Of a DNA stretch of 64,000 nucleotides, positions 47,327 through 56,001 are shown in pieces. Numbering within the stretch: position 1 is the first letter of the stretch; every line of letters begins with the position of its first letter. The notes beneath the pieces were generated by a model that saw only the letters and a program-made list of their open reading frames with translations, was not told the origin of the DNA and did no database searches. A program made the position numbers and the translations under genes. The stretch is from Allobranchiibius huperziae (GTDB taxonomy: Bacteria; Actinomycetota; Actinomycetes; Actinomycetales; Dermatophilaceae), in NCBI RefSeq assembly GCF_013410455.1, contig NZ_JACCFW010000001.1:760929-824928 (forward strand), in the 5' to 3' direction.

Positions 47327-48475
47327 GTGAAGGTGGCTCTCCTGTCGGACTGTTATCTGCCCCGGCTCGGGGGGATCGAGGTCCAGGTGCACGACCTGGC
47401 GCGCCATCTGCAGGCGGCCGGGCACGAGGTGGAAGTCTTCACCGCGACCATCGGCCCAGCGCACCTGCGCATCGGCACCGACCGGCTCGACGGGATCCCC
47501 GTGCACCGGCTCGCGATCACGCTGCCGAAGGACTTCCCGATCAACCCGTTCGCGCCGCGCACCCTGCGGCACATGCTGCAGGCGGGCCGTTTCGACGTCG
47601 GGCACGCGCACATGGGCGTCGTCAGTCCGTTCGCCATGGACTGTGTGCGGGTGACGCAGGGTCTCGGACTGCCGACCGCGGTCACCTGGCACTCGGTGCA
47701 CGGCCGCTCCGCGGACTGGATCGGGCTCACCGGATACGTCCGTCGGTGGGGCGCGCGAGGCGCGGCGCTTTCTGCAGTGTCCACCGTCGCGGCGGCGCCG
47801 ATTCAGCGGATGGCGGGCCCGGGGTACCCGGTGCACCTGTTGCCCAACGGCATCGAGGGATCCGACTGGGCGCCCGGCACTCGTGAGGACGACGGGGTGA
47901 TCCGAATGATCTCGGCCATGCGCCTGTCACGTCGTAAGCGACCGCTGGCCCTGCTGGAACTGGTGGACGAGGTACGCCGGCGGGTGCCGGAGCGCGACGT
48001 ACGCCTGGAGATCCTGGGCGACGGCGAGCTGCGGCCCCGGTTGGAGCGGCGGGCCGCCGAACTCGATGCGGGGGAGTGGTTCAACGCTCCGGGTCGGATG
48101 ACTCGCAAGCAGCTGCGCGAGCGATACCTCGCCTCGGACGTCTACATCTCGCCAGCCACCTTCGAGGCGTTCGGGATTGCCGCCCTGGAGGCGCGTACGA
48201 CGGGGCTGCCGGTCGTGGCACCGCGTCGCAGTGGGGTCTCGACGTTCATCGCACACGGCGTCAACGGGTTGCTCGCGGGCAACGACCTGGGGATGGTCGA
48301 GGCGCTGGTCCGCCTGGTGAGTGACGACCGGCTGCGGCGACGGATCACCGAGCACAACACGGCGCAGCAGCCGCTCGAGTCCTGGCCGTCGGTGGTCGAA
48401 CTGGTCACCGCGGAGTACCAACGAGCACAACGGCTGGAGCGCCGGCGCCGCGATCTGCAGATCGCCACCCGCTGA
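47327..48475 (+). CDS. GT4-family glycosyltransferase
   Basis: 382 residues, GT-B fold. The N-terminal domain opens VKVALLSDCYLPRLGGIEVQ with VHDLARHLQAAGHEVEVFT, as in PimB/mannosyltransferase-like GT4 enzymes. The nucleotide-sugar domain has ISAMRLSRRKRPLALLEL and the EX7E region SPATFEAFGIAALEARTTGL near residue 285. Donor and acceptor cannot be read; a role in phosphoinositol mannoside or envelope glycolipid synthesis is a guess from neighbours. GTG 47327 is taken as start because it gives the usual N-terminus. Confidence 0.88.
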   Translation: MKVALLSDCYLPRLGGIEVQVHDLARHLQAAGHEVEVFTATIGPAHLRIGTDRLDGIPVHRLAITLPKDFPINPFAPRTLRHMLQAGRFDVGHAHMGVVSPFAMDCVRVTQGLGLPTAVTWHSVHGRSADWIGLTGYVRRWGARGAALSAVSTVAAAPIQRMAGPGYPVHLLPNGIEGSDWAPGTREDDGVIRMISAMRLSRRKRPLALLELVDEVRRRVPERDVRLEILGDGELRPRLERRAAELDAGEWFNAPGRMTRKQLRERYLASDVYISPATFEAFGIAALEARTTGLPVVAPRRSGVSTFIAHGVNGLLAGNDLGMVEALVRLVSDDRLRRRITEHNTAQQPLESWPSVVELVTAEYQRAQRLERRRRDLQIATR

Positions 48476-48603
48476 CCGCCGAAGACGGCATCGACGTATC
48501 CAGGTCTCGTTTGCGCATCGCTCACAACCGATCGTCACTGTCGGGCGTCTTCCTACGTGAGTCTCCGACGAGATCGCAGACACACTCACCAGGGCGTTAT
48601 CTC

Positions 48604-49185
48604 ATGTACAGCACTCGCCAACGTTTCTTGGTCGCCGCACTCGGAGGCGTCACCGCCGCCGCGGGCGGAATTGTCGTGGCCAGCACCAGCCAGGCCTCGA
48701 CATCGACCCCGTCGCCCACGACAGTGTCGCCGACTTCGTCACCGTCGCCCGTTTCGTCGTCGTCTTCGCGGGTGACAGTGCCGATGACTGCGGCTGCAGC
48801 GTCGTGCACCTCGACCAACATCCGACTGCGGCAGCACACCAGCTGGGTGACCATCACCGCCCCCGAGGGTGTCGGCACCCGCACCTATCAGCTCGCCGTG
48901 TCTGCCGCGCAGGACAGCCCCGCCACCATCGCCGAGCCGAGCGTCCGGCTCGATGCCGGTCGGACGAAGACGGTCCGGGTGAGTTGGCCCGCCGACTTCG
49001 GCTGGCTGGTCATCACCGTCAACGGAGGCACCCTGCACGGCGCGCTCCTGAGCAACGCGATCTACCAAGAGGGCCCGGACAGCGCACCCGACCCGAAGCT
49101 CTACACCGACTGTTCGTCAGCCGCGAACCCCGGCCAGCCGCCCGCGCCCTCACCGGTGACCACCGCACTGGGCGTCACCGGCTGA
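48604..49185 (+). CDS. Small secreted protein of unknown function
   Basis: 193 residues. A signal peptide is clear: MYSTRQRFLVAALGGVTAAAG plus a hydrophobic core ending near VASTSQAS. A Ser/Thr/Pro linker of about 40 residues follows, then a compact beta-rich domain of about 100 residues with two cysteines (SCTSTNIRLRQHTSWV and YTDCSSA) that could form one disulfide. I do not recognise the domain. The Pro-rich end (NPGQPPAPSPV) is low complexity. The 128-bp gap before it holds nothing recognisable. Confidence 0.7.
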   Translation: MYSTRQRFLVAALGGVTAAAGGIVVASTSQASTSTPSPTTVSPTSSPSPVSSSSSRVTVPMTAAAASCTSTNIRLRQHTSWVTITAPEGVGTRTYQLAVSAAQDSPATIAEPSVRLDAGRTKTVRVSWPADFGWLVITVNGGTLHGALLSNAIYQEGPDSAPDPKLYTDCSSAANPGQPPAPSPVTTALGVTG

Positions 49186-49186
49186 C

Positions 49187-49864
49187 CTACTCGCGGCCCT
49201 GCCAGGTGGTGAGGCACGCGCGGTTGCCCTGCGGGTCGGCGAGCACCCAGAACGCCGGCGCCGCGGTGTCGTCGACCAGCTCGCCGCCCGCCTCGATGGC
49301 GGCGGCGATCCGGTCGTGCACCACCTCAGGGGGGATGCGGAGGTCGAGGTGCCAGCGCTGGCGCGGCACGTCGTGGGCTTCGGTGGGCTGGAACCAGATC
49401 GACGCGCGACGCCCGGTGGCGTCGTGCAGCTGGATCTCGCCCCAGGCCTGCACCGTGTCGTAGTCGAGCAGGGCCGCCCAGAACGGCCTGATCTCGGCCT
49501 CGTCGGCCGAATCCAGGGCGAGTTCGAGCACGCTGGTGCGCTCCGGGTGCGGGATGGCTCCCGCGGCCCGGGCCGATTCGCTGATGGCCCGGGCCAATGC
49601 CACATCGCGCGAGGTCACCCCGTCGACGTCGTGACTGATGAGCCGGACGTCGAGCCGGCCGTAGGCCAGGTCGAGGTCGGGATGGTGGTCCATCTCCTCG
49701 GCGACCCGTCCGATGGCGTTCACAAGCCCGACCGCGGTGACGAAGTCGCCCGTGTCGAAGCTGGCATGCAGCCGGTCGATCAGCATCCGCCAGTCGGGCA
49801 GGCCTTCACGCTCCACCTCCCCTTCCGTCAGCGTGCGCTTCGGGTCAGGAGTGGTCGCACTCAC
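49187..49864 (-). CDS. Pterin-4a-carbinolamine dehydratase - glyoxalase/VOC fusion
   Basis: 225 residues. The N-terminal half (residues 10-105) is a 4a-hydroxytetrahydrobiopterin dehydratase: EEMDHHPDLDLAYGRLDVRL holds the active-site histidines and TSRDVALARAIS the family end. The C-terminal half (about 110-225) is a VOC-type domain (LELALDSADEAEIRPFWAAL, FWVLADPQGNRACL). No aromatic amino acid hydroxylase is visible nearby, so the pterin substrate is uncertain. AAGGTG precedes GTG 49864. Tail-to-tail with the small secreted protein. Confidence 0.87.
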   Translation of the reverse strand: MSATTPDPKRTLTEGEVEREGLPDWRMLIDRLHASFDTGDFVTAVGLVNAIGRVAEEMDHHPDLDLAYGRLDVRLISHDVDGVTSRDVALARAISESARAAGAIPHPERTSVLELALDSADEAEIRPFWAALLDYDTVQAWGEIQLHDATGRRASIWFQPTEAHDVPRQRWHLDLRIPPEVVHDRIAAAIEAGGELVDDTAAPAFWVLADPQGNRACLTTWQGRE

Positions 49865-50091
49865 GGGCCGTCACCTTCTGTCGATCGAGTGATGGTGCGG
49901 GGCTCCCCAGCAGGTGCCGTCGCGCTCGCGATTGTGGCACCGGCCTCCGACTGCCCGCGGGCATGCATGTCAGAAAGTGACCACCGCAGTTACTGCGTCA
50001 ATTCCAGCAGCGCCTTGTACCCTCCGGCGAGGCCACACGAAGAGGGGGCCGTCGGGGCTGATATTTCGGGGGTAGTCAAGTAAGCCGCATA

Positions 50092-52206
50092 GTGCGTTGG
50101 GCACTGAGTTCGATGACCGTTGTGGCACTGACGGTGCTGGGGGCGGTTCCCGCCCAGGCATCGCCCGCGGCCAGGGGTCGATCGATGGGGCCGGGAGCGG
50201 CGTCGTCGGCGACATCGGCGCCCAGGTTCGTGCCCCTCACGCCTGCCCGGATCCTGGACACCAGGTCCGGGAGGGAGCCGGCGGCCGGGTCGACCACTAC
50301 GGTGTCGGTGACGGGACGTGGTGGGGTGCCAGCATCCGGTGTGGCGGCGGTCATGGTGAACGTGACCGCGGTCGGCCCCGCCCGGAGCGGATTCCTCACG
50401 ACGTTCACGTTCGGGACGTCTCGGCCATCCACGTCGACGCTGAACTACGTGAAGGGCCAGACGATCGCGAACCAGGCGATCGTGAAGCCGTCCTCGGCCG
50501 GGGGATTGTCGTTGTTCACCTCGGCGAGCACGCACCTGCTGGTGGACGTCACCGGCTACTACCCGACAGGAGCGGCGTACAACGCAGTGACCCCCACGCG
50601 GTTGCTCGACACCAGGTCGCAGGGTGAGTCGGGAGCCGACTCAGATGCCACGGTGTCGGTGGCAGGACATGGAGGGGTGCCTTCCTCTGGTGTGGCGGAG
50701 GTCGTCGTCAACGTGACCGCAGTCGGCCCCTCCCGCAGCGGGTACGTGTCAGCATTCTCAGCAGGGTCCCTGTCGACGGGCACGTCGATCTTGGACTACT
50801 CGGCGGGGCAGACCGTCGCAGGTATGGCGATCGTGGAGGTCGACTCGGGGGCCGCCTACCAACTGAGGGTGTACTCCTCGGCGAGTGCGTACCTGCTGGT
50901 CGACGTGCTCGGCTGGATACCCACGACCAGCGACTACGCGCCGCTGTCGCCTACGCGGATCGTCGACACGCGCTCGGGCCTCGGTGCGCCCAGGGCGCGG
51001 GTGCCCGCAGGTAAGACGGTGACCTTGCAGGTCACCGGACGCGGTGGAGTGCCCGTCACCGGAGCGACCGCGGTCGAGGTGACCCTCGCCGCCGTATCGC
51101 CCTCTGCTCGCGGATATCTCAGCGCCTACCCCGCGGGCTCCGACGTCCCGTCCACCTCCACGGTCAACTACTCCGCCGGGGGGACGATGGCCAACTCCGC
51201 CACTCTCGGACTCTCCAGCACAGGGCAGTTGACCGTCCACTCGTCCGCGTCGACCGACCTACTTCTCGACATCGTCGGGTACTTCTCCGCTCCCACCGAC
51301 ACACCTCGAGCGGCCCTGACCTGGAGCGCCACCGCCACCGTCGATCCCCTCGACCCGCGCATGTACAACATGCGCTCGGTGTCCTGCCCGACCAGCACGT
51401 TCTGTGCCGCCGTCGACGACGACGGCAATGCGCTGACGTACGACGGAACCACGTGGACCGCCCCCACCCGTGTAGACCCCGACGGCGGTTTGATGTCGGT
51501 GTCCTGCCCCACCCCCACGTTCTGTGCCGCCGTCAGCTTCCGCGGGCACGCGGTCACCTACAACGGGAGCACCTGGTCAGCACCCGCGACCATCGATACG
51601 GACACCAACGACAACCTGGAGTCGGTGTCCTGCCCCACTACAACGTTCTGCATCGCGGTCGATCAGTACGACAACACCGTCACGTACAACGGAACCACGT
51701 GGACGGCGCCGAAGCGCACGTCGAGTCCCGAGGGCGCCGGACTGCTGTCGGTGTCGTGCCCGATCAGGACGTTCTGCGTCGCGCTCGACGAGACAGACCA
51801 CGTGGTCGCCTTCAACGGGAGCACTTGGACCGCCAGGCGACTCATCGACGTCAACGGCGGCAACCTCAGGTCGGTGTCCTGCCCCACCACCAGATTCTGT
51901 GCGGCGGTCGACTTCTTCGGGAGCGTGTTCACCTTCGACGGGACCAGCTGGTCAGCGCCGACGAGCATCGACCCCCACCCCAGCAACCCCAGCCTCGAAG
52001 GGATGCGCTCGGTGTCCTGCCCCAGCAGCACGTTCTGCGCCGCTGTCGACTCCACCGGGCACGTCTTGACCTTCGACGGGACCAGCTGGTCAGCACCCAC
52101 GAGCATCGACCCCGGCGGCGGAGACCTCTGGTCCGTGTCCTGCGCGAGGGCTGCCTTTTGCGCCGCGGTCGACAGCACCGGGCAGGTGATCTTCGGCCGA
52201 GCCTGA
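50092..52206 (+). CDS. Secreted protein with two repeat types (3 x ~117 aa and 7 x ~41 aa)
   Basis: 704 residues. Signal peptide near the start (MTVVALTVLGAVPAQASPA; ATG 50113 is an alternative start). Residues about 40-400 are three repeats beginning PLTPARILDTRSG, AVTPTRLLDTRSQG and PLSPTRIVDTRSG and ending LLVDVTGYYP or similar, probably beta domains. From about residue 420 there are seven copies of a unit with core SVSCPTxTFCAAVD, then xxTYDGTTWTAP; each has a C-x5-C pair. The last is truncated at the C-terminus. This looks like a beta-propeller or beta-solenoid surface protein. No LPxTG or membrane anchor. The 227-bp gap before it holds no other gene. Confidence 0.82.
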   Translation: MRWALSSMTVVALTVLGAVPAQASPAARGRSMGPGAASSATSAPRFVPLTPARILDTRSGREPAAGSTTTVSVTGRGGVPASGVAAVMVNVTAVGPARSGFLTTFTFGTSRPSTSTLNYVKGQTIANQAIVKPSSAGGLSLFTSASTHLLVDVTGYYPTGAAYNAVTPTRLLDTRSQGESGADSDATVSVAGHGGVPSSGVAEVVVNVTAVGPSRSGYVSAFSAGSLSTGTSILDYSAGQTVAGMAIVEVDSGAAYQLRVYSSASAYLLVDVLGWIPTTSDYAPLSPTRIVDTRSGLGAPRARVPAGKTVTLQVTGRGGVPVTGATAVEVTLAAVSPSARGYLSAYPAGSDVPSTSTVNYSAGGTMANSATLGLSSTGQLTVHSSASTDLLLDIVGYFSAPTDTPRAALTWSATATVDPLDPRMYNMRSVSCPTSTFCAAVDDDGNALTYDGTTWTAPTRVDPDGGLMSVSCPTPTFCAAVSFRGHAVTYNGSTWSAPATIDTDTNDNLESVSCPTTTFCIAVDQYDNTVTYNGTTWTAPKRTSSPEGAGLLSVSCPIRTFCVALDETDHVVAFNGSTWTARRLIDVNGGNLRSVSCPTTRFCAAVDFFGSVFTFDGTSWSAPTSIDPHPSNPSLEGMRSVSCPSSTFCAAVDSTGHVLTFDGTSWSAPTSIDPGGGDLWSVSCARAAFCAAVDSTGQVIFGRA

Positions 52207-52228
52207 CCGCCGGCTCGGGAGTCTGTGC

Positions 52229-52696
52229 TCAGGCGGGATCGAGGGGCTGCAGGTCGGCGTGTTGCACGGTCTCGTTGTCGGGTGCGTAGACGAACCTGCC
52301 CTGCAGACGTTCACCGTCCAGGACGCGCGCCAGCCAGTAGCGGTCGTCGTCCCACATCCGGTCCAGCGGCAGATCCCGCACGGGGCACCACCACGGAGCC
52401 AGCTCCGAGCTGGGAGTGAGCGCGCCGGTGTGCGTCGTGCTGGTGAAGACCTCCAACCGCAGATCCCATGCGGGTCGGGCGGGGAAGGTGAATTCGAGGC
52501 GGGCACACAGCGTGGCGTCGTGGACGGCGAGTCCGGTCTCCTCGTGCGTCTCGCGCACGGCGGCGGCCAGGGGCGACTCGCCGGGCTCCACGTGACCGCC
52601 CGGTGCGACGACCCGGCCCGCACCGAAACCGGTCAGCTTCTCGCCGAGCAGCAGATCCTCTCCTCGCCGCAGCAGCATCAGGCACATCTCGATCAC
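52229..52696 (-). CDS. Nudix hydrolase
   Basis: 155 residues. The Nudix box is GGHVEPGESPLAAAVRETHE plus ETGL, complete. The N-terminus LMLLRRGEDLLLGEKLTGFG resembles 8-oxo-dGTP/MTH1-type enzymes that recognise oxidised purine nucleotides, but the substrate is not proven. Start GTG 52696. It lies 10 bp after the DedA gene on the same strand and is probably co-transcribed. Confidence 0.88.
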   Translation of the reverse strand: MIEMCLMLLRRGEDLLLGEKLTGFGAGRVVAPGGHVEPGESPLAAAVRETHEETGLAVHDATLCARLEFTFPARPAWDLRLEVFTSTTHTGALTPSSELAPWWCPVRDLPLDRMWDDDRYWLARVLDGERLQGRFVYAPDNETVQHADLQPLDPA

Positions 52697-52706
52697 GGCG
52701 AGGGCG

Positions 52707-53342
52707 TCAGTCGGCGGCGCGGCGCAGCTCGGCGTACTCCTGCACGTTGCGTTCCAGGCGGCGGCGCAGGAGCGTCGAGGCGATGATGCCGAGGAAGATG
52801 GCGACGGCCAGGCCGGCGTAGGAGAAGTTCTTCAGGTAGGTCTCGGCCGCCGCCCCCAGGTAGTAGACGAGGTACGCCGTCCCGCCCGCCCAGCAGATCG
52901 CGCCCAGCACGTTGGCGGGCAGGAAGCGCGTGTAGTGCATCCTCAGCGACCCGGACAACGGGCCCGCGAAGATGCGCAGCAGCGCCACGAACCGGCCGAA
53001 GAAGACCGCGACCACGCCGTACCGCTGGAAGACGTGCTCGGCGTAGGCCAGCACGTCGGCGTTGACGTGTTTGGGGAAGCGGCGTTCCAGCCAGCCGAAG
53101 AGCCGGTCGCCGTAGCGGTGCCCCAGGCCGTAGCCGATGGAGTCGCCGATGGCAGCACCCAGCACGGCGGCGAGCGCGATCGCGAACGGTCCGGCGGAGA
53201 TCTTGTGCTGGGAGGCCGCCAGCGCGGCGGCGACCAGCACGATCTCGCCGGGGAACGGCACACCGATGCTCTCGACGAAGACCACGAGTCCCACCAGCAG
53301 CAGCACCACGAGGGGCGGGATGGTGGTCAGCCAGTGCTGCAC
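52707..53342 (-). CDS. DedA-family membrane protein
   Basis: 211 residues with about five or six spans. DedA signatures: VESIGVPFPGEIVLVAAAL near residue 24 and the GRFVALLRIFAGPLSGSLRM box with conserved Arg. The family is linked to lipid flipping (undecaprenyl phosphate or phospholipid) and proton-gradient balance. GTG 53342 begins 9 bp after the serine hydrolase stop, in the same minus-strand run. Confidence 0.92.
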   Translation of the reverse strand: MQHWLTTIPPLVVLLLVGLVVFVESIGVPFPGEIVLVAAALAASQHKISAGPFAIALAAVLGAAIGDSIGYGLGHRYGDRLFGWLERRFPKHVNADVLAYAEHVFQRYGVVAVFFGRFVALLRIFAGPLSGSLRMHYTRFLPANVLGAICWAGGTAYLVYYLGAAAETYLKNFSYAGLAVAIFLGIIASTLLRRRLERNVQEYAELRRAAD

Positions 53343-53351
53343 GCGCGCCCC

Positions 53352-54725
53352 TCAGTGCCAACCGGCGGGGTCGGTGCCGCCGGGGATGTCACAGTCCGGA
53401 TCGTACGGGGCGCGGGTGAAGCGGAAGGTGCCGAGGTCGAGGTACGGCGCGTGCGAGGGTCCCGCGTCTCGGCGGAGCACCCGCAGCCGCTCGCCGGCGA
53501 AGTACTCGTCCAGCCCGGTCCAGGTGTCGGGGGCGCTGGGCACGAACCGGGACCCGCGCCCACCGCCTTCCGGTGCCAGCTCGAGTTCGCCACCCGGGAG
53601 GGCACGCAGGCGGTAGGGACGCGGACCCCAGTACCAGCGACCCTCGATGTCCCCGGCGACCGTGCCGGTGTCTGCCGGGACTGTCGGAGCCGCCGCCGCT
53701 CGCGTCGACGGCACCTGGTCGGCCACGTCGAGCAACGAGGTCGCCAGCGTGTCGCCGAAGCCGGCCGTGGAGTTGCAGAGGACGGCGACGCCGACGCCCC
53801 GTCGGGCATCCACCCGTACGGCGCCTACGAACCCGGGCATGGACCCGCCGTGCCCGACGTACCGCACAGCACCCCGGGCGATCACGTCGAGGCCGAAACC
53901 GTAGGCACGCGACCACGATCGGCCCGGCACGTCGTCGACCAGCGCGGGCACCTGCATGCGGCGGCGCAGGGTGTCGTCCAGCACGTCGGCGTGACCGTCG
54001 GCGAGGAAGATCCCGAGCCGCGCGAGGTCGCCGACCGTGGACCACAGCTGACCCGCCGGCGCCATGGCTGCGCTGTCGTGGGCGGGCTCGGCGTGCAGCA
54101 GATCGGCGTCGGGATGCACGGCGAGACCCGGCGCGGAGCCCGGCCCGGCGTCGTACGTCGTGCGGTCCATGCCCAGCGGCAGGAGGATGTCGTCGCGCAC
54201 CAGGTCCCACCACAACCGACCGTCCAGCCGCGCTGTCAATTCGCCGAGGATCGCGAAACCGCTGTTGGAGTAGTGGAATCGGCCGATCAGATCGTCGTTG
54301 CGTCGCAGTTGGGGGACCAGTTGCTCCCACCTGCGACCCGGGCTGCGTTCCCACCAGGGACCCACGGGCTCGGCGAGCAGGCCTGAGCCGTGGGTGAGGA
54401 GTGCTCGCACGGTGACGGAGCCGATCTCGGGCGGCAGCTCGGTCAGCACTCGACCGACCGGGTCGTCCAGGGAGACACGTCCGGCCGCCACCTGCTGCAG
54501 CACTCCGATGGCCGTCAGGGTCTTGGTGATCGAGCCGATCCGGTACGCCGTGTCGGGCGTCGCGAGCGCACCGCCCGAGCGCCCGGTGACCCGGCCGCAG
54601 GCCCCCGACCAGACGACGTCGCCCTGTCGGAAGAGCGCCGCCGCGATCGACGGGCACCGCGACGATCCCTGTGCGGCAACGAGTTCGGCGTCCAGCAGGT
54701 CGCGGACGGTGTCGGGCAGGCTCAC
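53352..54725 (-). CDS. Serine hydrolase, beta-lactamase class C / penicillin-binding-like family
   Basis: 457 residues. The nucleophile is in SITKTLTAIG near residue 81 (SxxK), the second motif YSN in FHYSNSGFAILG near residue 160, and the HGG motif in GHGGSMPGFVG. The C-terminal 100 residues form a beta-rich lipocalin-like domain (WYWGPRPYRLRAL). No signal peptide, so it is probably cytosolic. GTG 54725 overlaps the GNAT stop (GTGA); the reading frame upstream of it is non-coding. Confidence 0.87.
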   Translation of the reverse strand: MSLPDTVRDLLDAELVAAQGSSRCPSIAAALFRQGDVVWSGACGRVTGRSGGALATPDTAYRIGSITKTLTAIGVLQQVAAGRVSLDDPVGRVLTELPPEIGSVTVRALLTHGSGLLAEPVGPWWERSPGRRWEQLVPQLRRNDDLIGRFHYSNSGFAILGELTARLDGRLWWDLVRDDILLPLGMDRTTYDAGPGSAPGLAVHPDADLLHAEPAHDSAAMAPAGQLWSTVGDLARLGIFLADGHADVLDDTLRRRMQVPALVDDVPGRSWSRAYGFGLDVIARGAVRYVGHGGSMPGFVGAVRVDARRGVGVAVLCNSTAGFGDTLATSLLDVADQVPSTRAAAAPTVPADTGTVAGDIEGRWYWGPRPYRLRALPGGELELAPEGGGRGSRFVPSAPDTWTGLDEYFAGERLRVLRRDAGPSHAPYLDLGTFRFTRAPYDPDCDIPGGTDPAGWH

Positions 54726-55246
54726 GTCGCGATCCAGTAGCGGCGGCGGACGCCGGCCATCCGCTCGAAGACGCCCCCGCAGCCCTCGATGGTGCGCCGC
54801 GAGGCGATGTTGTCCTCGTCGCAGGTCAGCAGGACCCGCGCGATGCCGAGCGCGGCGGCCCGGAGCAGTGCTGCGCGCAGGGCAGCGGACGCGACGCCGG
54901 TGCCCCGGGCGGACGGACGCACTCCGTAGCCGATGTGGCCGCCGTACTCGCGCAGGAAGTCCGTCTCGATGTGATGCCGCAGCGCGAGCGACCCGAGGAC
55001 GATGTCGGGTGCGGAGTCGTCGACGATCCAGTACGTCGTGCACGGCACCCAACCGTCGGGCAGCCCGACACCGCTTTCCGCGTCCGTGAAGTACCGCACG
55101 ATCTCGGAATCGGTTGTGCGTGAAAGGAACTCGTCGCGGTCGGACGGCAGCCCGTAACCGTGCAGAACGGCACCAGCCGGGAAGTCGCTCGCGCTCGCCC
55201 GCCACGCTTCGGCGAGCTCGACGGTCGGCCGGACGAGCTCGATCAC
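54722..55246 (-). CDS. GNAT-family N-acetyltransferase
   Basis: 174 residues. Acetyl-CoA loop GYGVRPSARGTGVASAALRA; the later strand IARVLLTCDEDNIASRRTIE and the GCGGVFERM end are typical of the YqjY/AAC-like group. Substrate unknown. Start GTG 55246 lies four bases inside the racemase stop (GTGA) and the stop overlaps the serine hydrolase start, so racemase, GNAT and hydrolase are translationally chained. Confidence 0.85.
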   Translation of the reverse strand: MIELVRPTVELAEAWRASASDFPAGAVLHGYGLPSDRDEFLSRTTDSEIVRYFTDAESGVGLPDGWVPCTTYWIVDDSAPDIVLGSLALRHHIETDFLREYGGHIGYGVRPSARGTGVASAALRAALLRAAALGIARVLLTCDEDNIASRRTIEGCGGVFERMAGVRRRYWIAT

Positions 55247-56001
55247 CGGCGCGGCGTACGGCCCGCGCGCAGCACCGTCGCGCGAGCCAGCGTCTCGACC
55301 GAGTCCACGATGTCGGCGCGCTCGCGCCACCCCTGGTCGTCGTAGACCACCGACAGCTCGGTGCAGCCCATCACCACGACACCGGCACCGTCGGCGCGCA
55401 GTTGCTCGACCACACCGAGCAACCCCTCGACGTCCACCGGGCCGCCTGCCTTCACCCCGTCGTAGATGACGGACATGACCAGCTTCTGCTGCTCGTCCGA
55501 CGGCAGCACGACGTCGGCGCCGAGCCGCTCCAGCGCCCGCTGGTAGACCCCGGCAGCGCGGGTGCCGTCGGTGGCGAGCACGGCGACGCCGGCCCCACCC
55601 GCGGCCCCGGCGGCGGCACGGGCGGTCTCCTCGACCACGTCGACCACCGGCAGGCCGCTCGCGGCGGTGATCTCGTCGACGAAATGGTGCGCGGTGTTGC
55701 ACGGGATCGACACGAATGCCGCTCCGAGAGCGGCCAATCGGGTCGCGTCGCGCGCCAGGCCGGGACCGGGATCGGTGGCGTGGTCCGGGTCGAGGATGTA
55801 TGCCGTCCGGTCCGCTGTCGTGCTGTGGTCGAGCACCACCAGATCGAGGTGGTCCTGATCGCGAACGGCCGGGGTGAGGTCGACCACCAGCTTCAGGAAG
55901 AGCGCGGTGGCGGCCGGTCCGAGTCCGCCGATCACGCCCACCACCGGCTGCGACCACGCCGGATCGGCGTCGACGCGCAGATCGGGCGGGAGCGCCGTCA
56001 T
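55243..56001 (-). CDS. Aspartate/glutamate racemase family protein
   Basis: 252 residues, PLP-independent Asp/Glu racemase fold. N-terminal motif VVGVIGGLGPAATALFLKLV; the two catalytic cysteines are in SIPCNTAHHF near residue 84 and VVMGCTELSV near residue 195. The opening GVIGGLGPAAT and second-half motifs fit aspartate racemases better than MurI, which usually starts IGVFDSGVGG. ATG 56001 overlaps the ATP-grasp ligase stop (ATGA), so the two are made together. Most probable product: D-aspartate. Confidence 0.88.
   Translation of the reverse strand: MTALPPDLRVDADPAWSQPVVGVIGGLGPAATALFLKLVVDLTPAVRDQDHLDLVVLDHSTTADRTAYILDPDHATDPGPGLARDATRLAALGAAFVSIPCNTAHHFVDEITAASGLPVVDVVEETARAAAGAAGGAGVAVLATDGTRAAGVYQRALERLGADVVLPSDEQQKLVMSVIYDGVKAGGPVDVEGLLGVVEQLRADGAGVVVMGCTELSVVYDDQGWRERADIVDSVETLARATVLRAGRTPRR

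Noticed and set aside
50092-52206. The repeats in the secreted protein gene as a CRISPR array
   Set aside because: The repeats are in frame, vary between copies and encode conserved protein motifs; no constant repeat with unique spacers.
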